Under the pieces are notes generated by a model. That model was not told the origin of the DNA. It did not search any database and saw only the letters and a list, made by a program, of their open reading frames with translations. DNA of 46,791 nucleotides from Shewanella decolorationis S12 (GTDB lineage Bacteria; Pseudomonadota; Gammaproteobacteria; Enterobacterales; Shewanellaceae): the NCBI RefSeq assembly GCF_000485795.1, contig NZ_AXZL01000001.1:1-46791 (forward strand), read 5' to 3'. Each line of letters begins with the position of its first letter. Position 1 is the first letter of the stretch. Made by a program: the position numbers and the translations under genes. Below, in pieces: positions 29,143 through 36,274 of this stretch.

Positions 29143-30120
29143 GTGGCAGAAATGAATATGTTACAGGCCGTCAATGAGGCCTTGTCAATCGCCATGCAAT
29201 CTGATGAACGCATGGTGGTGTTTGGTGAAGACGTTGGCCACTTCGGCGGAGTGTTTCGCGCAACCTCTGGTTTACAGGAAAAGTTTGGTCGTAGCCGTTG
29301 CTTTAACACGCCGCTGACTGAACAAGGCATTGCGGGTTTTGCTAACGGTTTAGCCTCTAATGGTATGACTGCCGTAGCGGAAATCCAGTTTGCTGATTAC
29401 ATCTTTCCTGCGTTCGATCAGATAGTGAATGAATCTGCTAAGTTCCGTTACCGCAGCGGTAATGAATTTAACGTGGGAAGCCTAGTGTTCCGTACACCCT
29501 ATGGTGGAGGTATTGCGGGCGGTCATTACCATTCGCAATCGCCAGAAGCCTATTTTACCCAAACCCCAGGCTTAAAAGTGGTTGTGCCGCGTAATCCTGC
29601 GCAAGCCAAAGGTTTATTATTAGCCTCTATTCGCGATAAAAACCCTGTGGTGTTCTTCGAGCCGAAGCGTTTATACCGTGCTTCTGTGGGTGAAGTCCCT
29701 GCGGGCGATTATGAAATCGAGCTGGGTAAAGCCGAAGTGGTGCGTGAAGGGAAAGATATCACCTTAGTGGCCTGGGGCGCACAGATGGAAATCATCGAAA
29801 AGGCGGCAGACATGGCGGCAAAAGAGGGGATTTCCTGCGAAATTATTGACTTACGTACACTCGCTCCTTGGGATGTAGATACAGTTGCCGATTCTGTGAA
29901 GAAGACCGGCCGCTTACTGATCAACCACGAAGCGCCATTAACGGGTGGTTTTGCGGGTGAAATCGCCGCCACGATTCAGCAAGAGTGTTTCTTGTATTTA
30001 GAATCCCCCATCAGCCGTGTATGTGGTCTAGATACCCCATATCCACTGGTCCACGAAAAAGAATATATGCCCGATGCGCTCAAGACCTTTGAAGCCATTA
30101 AGGCATCAGTGAACTTCTAG
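29143..30120 (+). CDS. bkdA2: Branched-chain 2-oxoacid dehydrogenase E1 beta subunit
   Basis: Partner of the alpha subunit; together they form the alpha2beta2 ThDP enzyme. The 325 residues begin in frame with GTG and show [14 protein letters not shown] with the ThDP-activating Glu region, [32 protein letters not shown], the C-terminal transketolase domain ([27 protein letters not shown]) and [15 protein letters not shown]. Spacing is three bases from E1alpha and nine bases to E2, indicating one operon with coupled translation. Confidence 0.95.
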   Translation: MAEMNMLQAVNEALSIAMQSDERMVVFGEDVGHFGGVFRATSGLQEKFGRSRCFNTPLTEQGIAGFANGLASNGMTAVAEIQFADYIFPAFDQIVNESAKFRYRSGNEFNVGSLVFRTPYGGGIAGGHYHSQSPEAYFTQTPGLKVVVPRNPAQAKGLLLASIRDKNPVVFFEPKRLYRASVGEVPAGDYEIELGKAEVVREGKDITLVAWGAQMEIIEKAADMAAKEGISCEIIDLRTLAPWDVDTVADSVKKTGRLLINHEAPLTGGFAGEIAATIQQECFLYLESPISRVCGLDTPYPLVHEKEYMPDALKTFEAIKASVNF

Positions 30121-30129
30121 GAGTCCGGT

Positions 30130-31725
30130 ATGATTAAAGATTTTATTTTGCCGGACATTGGTGAAGGCGTTGTCGAGTGCGAACTCGTTGAGTGGTTGGT
30201 GCAAGAGGGCGATACGATTGTTGAAGATCAGCCCATTGCCGATGTGATGACAGACAAAGCCTTAGTGCAAATTCCAGCGCCTTTTGCAGGAGTTGTGACC
30301 AAGCTGTATTACGCCAAAGGCGATATCGCGAAGGTGCATGCACCGCTTTATGCCGTGCAGATTGAGTCTGACGAAGCTGCGCCTGTTGCAGCGTCTCAAC
30401 CTCAAGCACACACAGCGACGCAAACATCCGCAAGCCAAGCCAGCGTGGCGGGTACTAGCGTGGAAGAGTTTCTGCTGCCCGATATTGGCGAAGGCATTGT
30501 TGAGTGCGAACTGGTCGAATGGCTCGTACAAGAAGGCGATACTGTGGTTGAAGACCAACCCATCGCCGATGTGATGACAGATAAAGCCCTAGTGCAAATT
30601 CCCGCCATCAAAGCGGGTAAGATTGTCAAATTGCACTACCGTAAGGGCCAGTTAGCTAAAGTCCATGCGCCACTATTTGCGATTGAGGTTGAAGGCGGCG
30701 TTAGTGCGCCAGTCAGCCATGTACAGGAAGCAAGTGTCACCGCTGCGAATACCGCTGCACCAGCAGCTTGCGTGGCGGTGTCCTCGGAGCCTGCTCGCCA
30801 AGGCAAAGCCTTAGCCAGCCCAGCTGTTCGCCGTATGGCACGTGCCTTAGATATCGATTTAAGTCGTGTACCTGGTAGTGGCAAACATGGCCGTGTGTAT
30901 AAGGAAGACATTACTCGCTTCCAAGCGCAAGGCGGCGCAGTGCCTGCCGTTGCGCCAGTGGCGGTAGCCTCAACTGTGGCTCAATCGACCGTATCTACCG
31001 CTGTGGCAAGCTCTGTAAGGGCTGACATTGTTGAACCTATCCGTGGCGTGAAAGCCGTGATGGCGAAAATGATGGTGGAATCGGTATCAACCATTCCTCA
31101 CTTCACCTATTGCGAAGAGTTTGATTTGACTGACCTAGTCGCACTGCGTGAAAGCATGAAGGCCAAGTATTCCTCCGACGAAGTTAAGCTGACTATGATG
31201 CCATTCTTTATGAAAGCCATGTCGTTAGCCTTAACGCAGTTCCCTGTGCTTAACAGCCAAGTGAATGCTGATTGTACGGAAATCACCTACAAGGCGCGTC
31301 ATAACATAGGTATGGCGGTCGACTCTAAGGTGGGATTATTGGTACCAAACGTGAAGGATGTGCAAGATAAGAGCATCCTTGAGGTGGCTGCCGAAATCAC
31401 TCGCTTAACCAATGCCGCCCGTAGCGGCCGTGTGGCGCCGGCAGATCTTAAAGAAGGCACGATTTCGATTTCGAATATCGGTGCATTGGGTGGCACAGTC
31501 GCAACGCCGATTATCAATAAACCGGAAGTCGCGATTGTCGCATTAGGTAAGTTACAAACCTTGCCTCGCTTTAATGCGAAAGGTGAAGTGGAAGCGCGTC
31601 AGATCATGCAAGTGAGTTGGTCTGGGGATCACCGTGTAATCGATGGCGGCACCATTGCCCGTTTCTGTAACCTTTGGAAACAATACCTTGAGCAGCCGCA
31701 GGATATGCTATTAGCCATGCGCTAA
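30130..31725 (+). CDS. bkdB: Branched-chain 2-oxoacid dehydrogenase E2, two lipoyl domains
   Basis: Dihydrolipoamide acyltransferase core of the complex. In 531 residues: two lipoyl domains (about 1-78 and 113-190), each with the lipoylated Lys in VMTDKALVQIPA, joined by Ala/Gln/Pro-rich linkers; an E1/E3-binding domain (about 226-262, ASPAVRRMARALDIDLSRVP); and a catalytic domain ending in the active-site SWSGDHRVIDGG. The two lipoyl domains are nearly identical over a 40-residue core, indicating recent duplication or gene conversion. No E3 gene follows, so the shared Lpd must serve this complex. Confidence 0.95.
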   Translation: MIKDFILPDIGEGVVECELVEWLVQEGDTIVEDQPIADVMTDKALVQIPAPFAGVVTKLYYAKGDIAKVHAPLYAVQIESDEAAPVAASQPQAHTATQTSASQASVAGTSVEEFLLPDIGEGIVECELVEWLVQEGDTVVEDQPIADVMTDKALVQIPAIKAGKIVKLHYRKGQLAKVHAPLFAIEVEGGVSAPVSHVQEASVTAANTAAPAACVAVSSEPARQGKALASPAVRRMARALDIDLSRVPGSGKHGRVYKEDITRFQAQGGAVPAVAPVAVASTVAQSTVSTAVASSVRADIVEPIRGVKAVMAKMMVESVSTIPHFTYCEEFDLTDLVALRESMKAKYSSDEVKLTMMPFFMKAMSLALTQFPVLNSQVNADCTEITYKARHNIGMAVDSKVGLLVPNVKDVQDKSILEVAAEITRLTNAARSGRVAPADLKEGTISISNIGALGGTVATPIINKPEVAIVALGKLQTLPRFNAKGEVEARQIMQVSWSGDHRVIDGGTIARFCNLWKQYLEQPQDMLLAMR

Positions 31726-31808
31726 TCGGCTTTCAGCCGATACTTACAGCCAATCCTGCAAAACCATTTATCGTTAAATGAACAGTTGACTGTTTTTTCC
31801 ATACTGCC

Positions 31809-31842
31809 AAAATCCGAGTGTATAACAGCATTCGGATTTTTT
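31809..31842 (+). terminator. Terminator of the bkd operon
   Basis: AAAATCCGA (31809-31817) pairs with TCGGATTTT (31832-31840) around a 14-base loop, followed by further T. It lies about 85 bases after the E2 stop and immediately before a repeat element. Confidence 0.75.
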
Positions 31843-31849
31843 ATGCTTC

Positions 31850-32097
31850 TAATACCAATCACATTAAATATCTAATCAGTTCAGAGCCTCACAGGCATCT
31901 CAATCCAAGGCGCATTGACGAAGAAATGGTGATTCCCTTTTAAGTCAATGTAACACAGGAGTGAGATGTCAGTGAGTCTCCCGAAGGGCGGGGTTGAACA
32001 TGCTTTATACTGCGTTTAAGGCTTTCGAGAGTGCCAGCCTTTGCCTTGTCTAAAGCCCGTTTAACTCCCGCTGAATGAACAGATATTTAATAAGATT
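31850..32097. repeat. MITE-like repeat, nearly full length, damaged right end
   Basis: A ~248-bp element. Its left end (31850-31879) is the approximate reverse complement of the right end of the partial copy at 65-94, and its right part (32031-32097) matches 21-87. Here the outermost right bases differ (GATTCCA instead of GATTGGT), so the terminal repeat has decayed. There is no ORF of interest. It belongs to a dispersed family with ends TAATACCAATC...GATTGGTATTA, which I believe is common in Shewanella genomes. Confidence 0.72.
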
Positions 32098-32344
32098 CCA
32101 TCAGTTTTCAGCCGAGTAGCACTCACGTTAAAAAGCAAAACTTTAGCACTAATCAAGCAGACGTAACGGGCGATGCTTTTGGACTCCAAATGGCTCATTC
32201 ATTGGCAGGGATTCAAAGCCGCGTCAATTTTCATCGTCAGCCAATGATAAATGCTTCCCAAGGTTGCAGCAGGACGAACCCCAAAATGTTGAAGTTGGCG
32301 AAGAGTTTTGTATTACCGAAACGAAGCTATTCAAGGGGGGATAA
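32098..32344. other. Gene-free stretch between the repeat and the ttcA terminator
   Basis: A 69-codon plus-strand ORF at 32190-32399 starts here but runs through the ttcA terminator hairpin, has low-complexity Ser/Arg composition and no ribosome site; I do not count it as a gene. Nothing else is seen. The stretch may be the remains of older insertions. Confidence 0.45.
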
Positions 32345-32373
32345 AAGGCCTAATCACGAAGCGATTAGGCCTT
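32345..32373 (-). terminator. Terminator of ttcA
   Basis: AAGGCCTAATC (32345-32355) and GATTAGGCCTT (32363-32373) form a perfect 11-bp stem with a seven-base loop. On the minus strand it is followed by TTTTAT and lies about 50 bases past the ttcA stop. Confidence 0.82.
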
Positions 32374-32424
32374 CAATAACTGGCAAGCGTACCACATAAA
32401 TGGGCTTTTCTAGCTGTGTTGCGT

Positions 32425-33393
32425 TTACGCTTCGTAAACGTTGACGATATTGATGCGTTTTGCCGCATCTAAATCGATATGGCCGCTGTTGGCGATATCC
32501 AGAAAGTCAAACGCAGGTAAATCGGCTTCGGCCACATCACCTTTCATCGGTGCGTTGGGATCGCGCTTCAAAGACACAAAGTCAAACTGCTCACGGTCAA
32601 CACCCTGTGAAGGTGCGGTATTTTGCATGGCGGTGAAAATGGTTTCAATACGGCCAGGATAGAGTCTATCCCACTGATTAAGCATGTCTTTCACAGCTTG
32701 GCGCTTGAGGTTTTCCTGCGAGCCACAAAGGTTGCATGGGATGATGGGGAATTTTTTCAATTCCGCATATTCTTCTAAATCCTTTTCGCGGCAATAGGCG
32801 AGTGGGCGAATAACTACGTTTGCGCCATCGTCTGAAAGCAACTTAGGTGGCATAGCTTTCATCTTGCCACCGTAGAACATATTGAGGAATAGCGTTTCAA
32901 TAATATCGTCTCTGTGGTGGCCTAGCGCGATTTTGGTAGCACCAATGCGCTGAGCAAAGCCGTAGAGGGTACCGCGACGCAGGCGTGAGCACAGCGAGCA
33001 AGTGGTTTTGCCTTCAGGGATCTTCTCTTTCACAATCGAGTAAGTGTCTTTCTCGAGGATGTGATAGGGAACATTCAAGCTGTCTAAATAGGCGGGCAGC
33101 ACGTGTTCAGGGAAACCAGGCTGCTTTTGATCTAAGTTAACGGCAATAATTTCGAACTGCACAGGTGCGCGTTGCTGCAGATTAAGCAGAATATCAAGCA
33201 TGGCATAGCTGTCTTTACCGCCACTCAAACAGCACATAACACGATCGCCATCTTCAATCATGTTGTAGTCGGCAATGGCACTACCGACTTCACGGCGTAG
33301 ACGCTTCTGTAATTTATTCAGACGGGTAGTTTGTTTTTTTGATAATTCTTCAGGCATTTGACTCGCCGTAACTTCAGACATAGCTTGCAACAT
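32425..33393 (-). CDS. ttcA: tRNA 2-thiocytidine biosynthesis protein TtcA
   Basis: Adds sulphur to C32 of certain tRNAs using an iron-sulphur cluster and an adenylated intermediate. The 322-residue protein has the PP-loop [14 protein letters not shown] (near residue 55), the cluster-ligand CxxC in [12 protein letters not shown] (about 134-137), a third Cys region PCNLCGSQ (about 220), and the conserved [15 protein letters not shown]. The ATG at 33393 abuts the T-run of the uspE terminator and has no ribosome site; an ATG at 33381 (MSEVTASQM) may be the true start. It lies downstream of uspE, an order seen in related genomes. Confidence 0.94.
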   Translation of the reverse strand: MLQAMSEVTASQMPEELSKKQTTRLNKLQKRLRREVGSAIADYNMIEDGDRVMCCLSGGKDSYAMLDILLNLQQRAPVQFEIIAVNLDQKQPGFPEHVLPAYLDSLNVPYHILEKDTYSIVKEKIPEGKTTCSLCSRLRRGTLYGFAQRIGATKIALGHHRDDIIETLFLNMFYGGKMKAMPPKLLSDDGANVVIRPLAYCREKDLEEYAELKKFPIIPCNLCGSQENLKRQAVKDMLNQWDRLYPGRIETIFTAMQNTAPSQGVDREQFDFVSLKRDPNAPMKGDVAEADLPAFDFLDIANSGHIDLDAAKRINIVNVYEA

Positions 33394-33426
33394 AAAAAAG
33401 CGCCCAGTAACTCAGTTTCAGGGCGC
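33394..33426 (-). terminator. Terminator of uspE
   Basis: GCGCCC arms (33400-33405 and 33421-33426) around a 15-base loop, followed on the minus strand by T6. The T run touches the first possible ttcA start codon, so some readthrough or an overlapping promoter is needed for ttcA. Confidence 0.75.
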
Positions 33427-33469
33427 GTATTATTCCAGCTATCGAAGGCGGGGTAAAGAGCGGCGTGCG

Positions 33470-34402
33470 TTACGCCTCTTCAAGCGGCGATTTATAACCA
33501 TCGGGTTTAATGGCTAATAAGTCACAGTTAATGCTATCAATTACATGCTCTGCGGTGTTGCCGATAAGTGCCGCCGAGAATCCAGTCCGACCGACAGTGC
33601 CTAAAATCACCAGCTCAGCATCAAGCTGTTCGGCAAGCTCAGGGATAACATCCTCTGGTAAACCTTCTTTCACATGGCAGTGCAGGGTATCAATACCGTA
33701 GGCATTGGCCAGATATTGCACTCGTTGTTCGTGCTGCATGCGAATAGTGTCGTTATAGGTTTGTGCATCAAAATCGGGCAGTTCAATAGCAAGATTCACC
33801 GGTGTACCTGGATAACCATTGACTAAGTGCACTTCGGCTGCAAATTTTGCGGCTAAATCCTTGGCATGTTCGATAATCTTGCCGTTCAGCATTTGATGAT
33901 CGGTATCTTCAGTCGCCACGTTGACGGCGCAGAGGATTTTACCCGCTTCTGGCCAATCATGATCTTTGACCATCAACACAGGTACAGGCGCTTTGCGCAT
34001 CAAATGCCAATCGGTTGGAGTAAAGATCACCGCCTTTAACTTATCGTGGGCGTGGGTGCCCTTAACGATCAAATCATATTGTCCGGCAATCGCATGGTTA
34101 ATAATGCTTTCAAATGGGCGATTATGCCAAATCACTTGAGTATCTATATCGAGTTGCAAATGGTTGTAAGCAGCCAGCAGATCTTGGATCCACGCTAGGC
34201 GCTGATCAATCACGCCTTGGCGCATAGCTTCGCGCTCTTGGCTCGATAGAATCGATGTCATTTCATAGGAGAAGTCAAAAATAGACAGAAACACAGTCAC
34301 ATGGGCGTTACTTTTACTGGCCAAGGTAACAGCTCGGGCGAGTGCAACTTGATTCTCTGTCGTGGGGTCGACTACTACCAGTATTTTTTGATAATCCTTC
34401 AT
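33470..34402 (-). CDS. uspE: Universal stress protein UspE
   Basis: A tandem Usp protein of 310 residues: domain 1 about 5-150 (KILVVVDPTTENQVALARAV) and domain 2 about 155-300 (ILCAVNVATEDTDHQMLNGK, ending VILGTVGRTGFSAALIGNTA). The second domain keeps the G-x2-G-x9-G(S/T/N)-like nucleotide loop (GTVGRTGFSAALIGNTAEH). In E. coli UspE affects motility, aggregation and stress resistance, and uspE lies beside fnr, as it does here beside etrA. A near-consensus FNR box about 66 bases upstream suggests oxygen control. Confidence 0.94.
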   Translation of the reverse strand: MKDYQKILVVVDPTTENQVALARAVTLASKSNAHVTVFLSIFDFSYEMTSILSSQEREAMRQGVIDQRLAWIQDLLAAYNHLQLDIDTQVIWHNRPFESIINHAIAGQYDLIVKGTHAHDKLKAVIFTPTDWHLMRKAPVPVLMVKDHDWPEAGKILCAVNVATEDTDHQMLNGKIIEHAKDLAAKFAAEVHLVNGYPGTPVNLAIELPDFDAQTYNDTIRMQHEQRVQYLANAYGIDTLHCHVKEGLPEDVIPELAEQLDAELVILGTVGRTGFSAALIGNTAEHVIDSINCDLLAIKPDGYKSPLEEA

Positions 34403-34460
34403 AACATGTTCCTTTAGTCATAGGCTCATGTTCATCATGAGCCTTTGGCAATTATCTGTA

Positions 34461-34474
34461 TTGTTCTAGATCAA
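34461..34474. promoter_or_regulatory. Near-consensus EtrA/FNR box upstream of uspE
   Basis: TTGTTCTAGATCAA differs from the FNR consensus TTGAT-N4-ATCAA at one position. Its centre is about 65 bases before the uspE start and in the gap behind etrA. Consistent with control of uspE by the adjacent regulator. Confidence 0.6.
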
Positions 34475-34544
34475 AACTCTTTTCAAAACCAGTGCCTAGC
34501 GCATAATTTGCCATGTTCAAAGCACTAATGTGGGAGGGGGTGAC

Positions 34545-35297
34545 TTATCTGGCGATTCTGGCATTACCCGCCAAGAGATTGAGTTCGTGGTGGTCAACTA
34601 TGGTGATATATTTGCCTTTGACTTCAATCAAACCTGACTTTTGGAAACGGCCTAATAACCGGCTGATGGTTTCTACCGTCAAACCTAGGTAGTTACCAAT
34701 GTCACCACGTGTCATGGTTAAGCGGAATTCTTTAGGGGAGAAACCACGGTTGCCAAAACGGTTAGCAAGATTACTGATAAACGCGGCGAGGCGTTCTTCG
34801 GCGTTTTTCTTGCTGAGCAGTAAAATCATCTCTTGGTCGCTCATGATTTCATTACTCATTAAGCGCATAATTTGTTGACGTAACTTGGGCATACTGCCTG
34901 AAAGCTCATCGAGAATATTGAAGGGGATTTCACACACCATTGAGGTTTCTAAGGCTTGGGCAAAACTCTGATGGGACTGAGCGTGAATACCATCAAAACC
35001 AATCACATCACCCGCTAAATGAAAACCCGTGATCTGCTCATCGCCCTGTTCGGTAATCGTATAACTTTTGATGGTGCCAGAGCGGATGGCAAACAGGGAT
35101 TTCAACGGATCGCCTGATTTAAAAATCTGCTCGCCTTTTTGAATTGGTTTTTTACGCTCAATAATATCGTCGAGTTGGTCGAGCTCATTGGCATTAAGGG
35201 TAAACGGAATACAAAGCGTACCCATACTGCAATCGTGACAATGAATTGTGCACCCACTCGCGGCGGGACGGCGGTTTTTATTCTGCTCTATTGTCAT
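34545..35297 (-). CDS. etrA: EtrA, FNR-type oxygen-responsive regulator
   Basis: CRP/FNR-family regulator with an oxygen-labile [4Fe-4S] cluster. From the ATG at 35297 the protein has 250 residues, the same as E. coli FNR, and Cys20, Cys23, Cys29 and Cys122 fall at the exact positions of the FNR cluster ligands. The cyclic-nucleotide-fold domain spans about 40-150. The C-terminal HTH carries [16 protein letters not shown], with the Glu/Ser/Arg that read TTGAT. An ATG at 35309 would add four residues. It lies at the end of the cco maturation genes and probably regulates them via the palindrome before ccoN. Confidence 0.96.
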   Translation of the reverse strand: MTIEQNKNRRPAASGCTIHCHDCSMGTLCIPFTLNANELDQLDDIIERKKPIQKGEQIFKSGDPLKSLFAIRSGTIKSYTITEQGDEQITGFHLAGDVIGFDGIHAQSHQSFAQALETSMVCEIPFNILDELSGSMPKLRQQIMRLMSNEIMSDQEMILLLSKKNAEERLAAFISNLANRFGNRGFSPKEFRLTMTRGDIGNYLGLTVETISRLLGRFQKSGLIEVKGKYITIVDHHELNLLAGNARIAR

Positions 35298-35352
35298 GTC
35301 GGTTCTCAAGTTAATCCACTGCAGTCATGTTAAACCAATTCATTCGCTTGGG

Positions 35353-36045
35353 CTAGTTTAGCTGCGATAGGGCGATATATAAAGTTTGTGCACCAAAGGC
35401 AATTAAAAGTAAGCCACTCAATAATCTAACGGTTTTTTGCTGCACCCAATTGGCTAAGCGTTTGGCAGCCACTCCGGCACTTAAGAGCGCAGGGAGTGTT
35501 CCTAAACCAAAGGCAAGCATAATCAAGGCGCCTTGACTAGCAGATCCAGCCGCCACCGACCAGGTTAAAGTACTATACACTAGCCCGCAGGGCAGCCAGC
35601 CCCAAATCAATCCAGCGGTGATGGCCTGCAATGGTGAGGTGATGGGCACGAGACGTTGAGCTAAGGGTTTAAGGTATCGCCACAACACTTGGCCGAGGCG
35701 CTCAATCTGCACTATCCCCACCCAGATTTTGGCAATGTAAAGTCCGGTCGCGATCATCATAACACCAGCAATTATTCTCAGGATTAACAGGTAACTGTCG
35801 AGTTCGAATAAGTGCCCAAGCATGGCCGATGAGCCACCAACTAAGGCGCCCGCGAGGGTGTAACTTAAAATCCGGCCGAGGTTATAGCTTAATAAGTAGG
35901 TGAGTTGATGGGCTAAGTGATTGCCCTGTTTTGGATTTGGAAGCTGGGAGGAAAAGGCGCCAACGAGGCCGCCACACATGCCAAAGCAGTGGGCTGCGCC
36001 CATTAAACCAACAAGGAATGCGCCTGTGACGTTATACTCAATCAC
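35353..36045 (-). CDS. TauE/SafE-like (UreH-type) membrane protein of the cco cluster
   Basis: A 230-residue protein with about six membrane helices and the conserved HCFGMCGGLVGAF in the first, plus GWLPCGLVYSTL in the second half, an apparent internal repeat of a Cys-containing GMCGG/LPCG helix. This is the sulfite-exporter TauE/SafE superfamily, subgroup often annotated UreH-like. Its GTG start overlaps the ccoS stop by four bases, so it is coupled to cbb3 maturation. A gene of this kind follows ccoS in Pseudomonas too. The cysteines and histidine suggest metal (perhaps copper) or thiol handling, which is inference. Confidence 0.85.
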   Translation of the reverse strand: MIEYNVTGAFLVGLMGAAHCFGMCGGLVGAFSSQLPNPKQGNHLAHQLTYLLSYNLGRILSYTLAGALVGGSSAMLGHLFELDSYLLILRIIAGVMMIATGLYIAKIWVGIVQIERLGQVLWRYLKPLAQRLVPITSPLQAITAGLIWGWLPCGLVYSTLTWSVAAGSASQGALIMLAFGLGTLPALLSAGVAAKRLANWVQQKTVRLLSGLLLIAFGAQTLYIALSQLN

Positions 36046-36254
36046 AGAGGCATGCCTTTGTCTTGGCTTGTGATTTTCTCTTGATTCGGGTTAGCTGCTT
36101 GGCTCGGTTTATCGGCATCTTCATCGAAGAGAATCGACACGCTTTGACGGTCTAAGTCATCGAATTGTTCGGATTTTACCGCCCAAAAGAACACGGCTAC
36201 GGCGATCAACACAAAGATCATCGCGATAGGAATTAGTACATAAATGATGCTCAT
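36042..36254 (-). CDS. ccoS: cbb3 oxidase maturation protein CcoS
   Basis: Small membrane protein needed for insertion of cofactors (heme and copper) into cbb3 oxidase. The 70 residues begin MSIIYVLIPIAMIFVLIAVA, one membrane helix, followed by the family signature FFWAVKSEQFDDLDRQSVSI and an acidic LFDED. The tail is polar and variable. It lies 20 bases after ccoI, in the standard ccoHIS order, and overlaps the next gene by four bases. Confidence 0.94.
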   Translation of the reverse strand: MSIIYVLIPIAMIFVLIAVAVFFWAVKSEQFDDLDRQSVSILFDEDADKPSQAANPNQEKITSQDKGMPL

Positions 36255-36274
36255 AACCTAAGCCTATTTCGTTG

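Noticed and set aside
32190..32399. A 69-residue plus-strand ORF in the gene-free region left of ttcA
   Set aside because: It crosses the ttcA terminator hairpin, has no ribosome site and shows no protein-like pattern.
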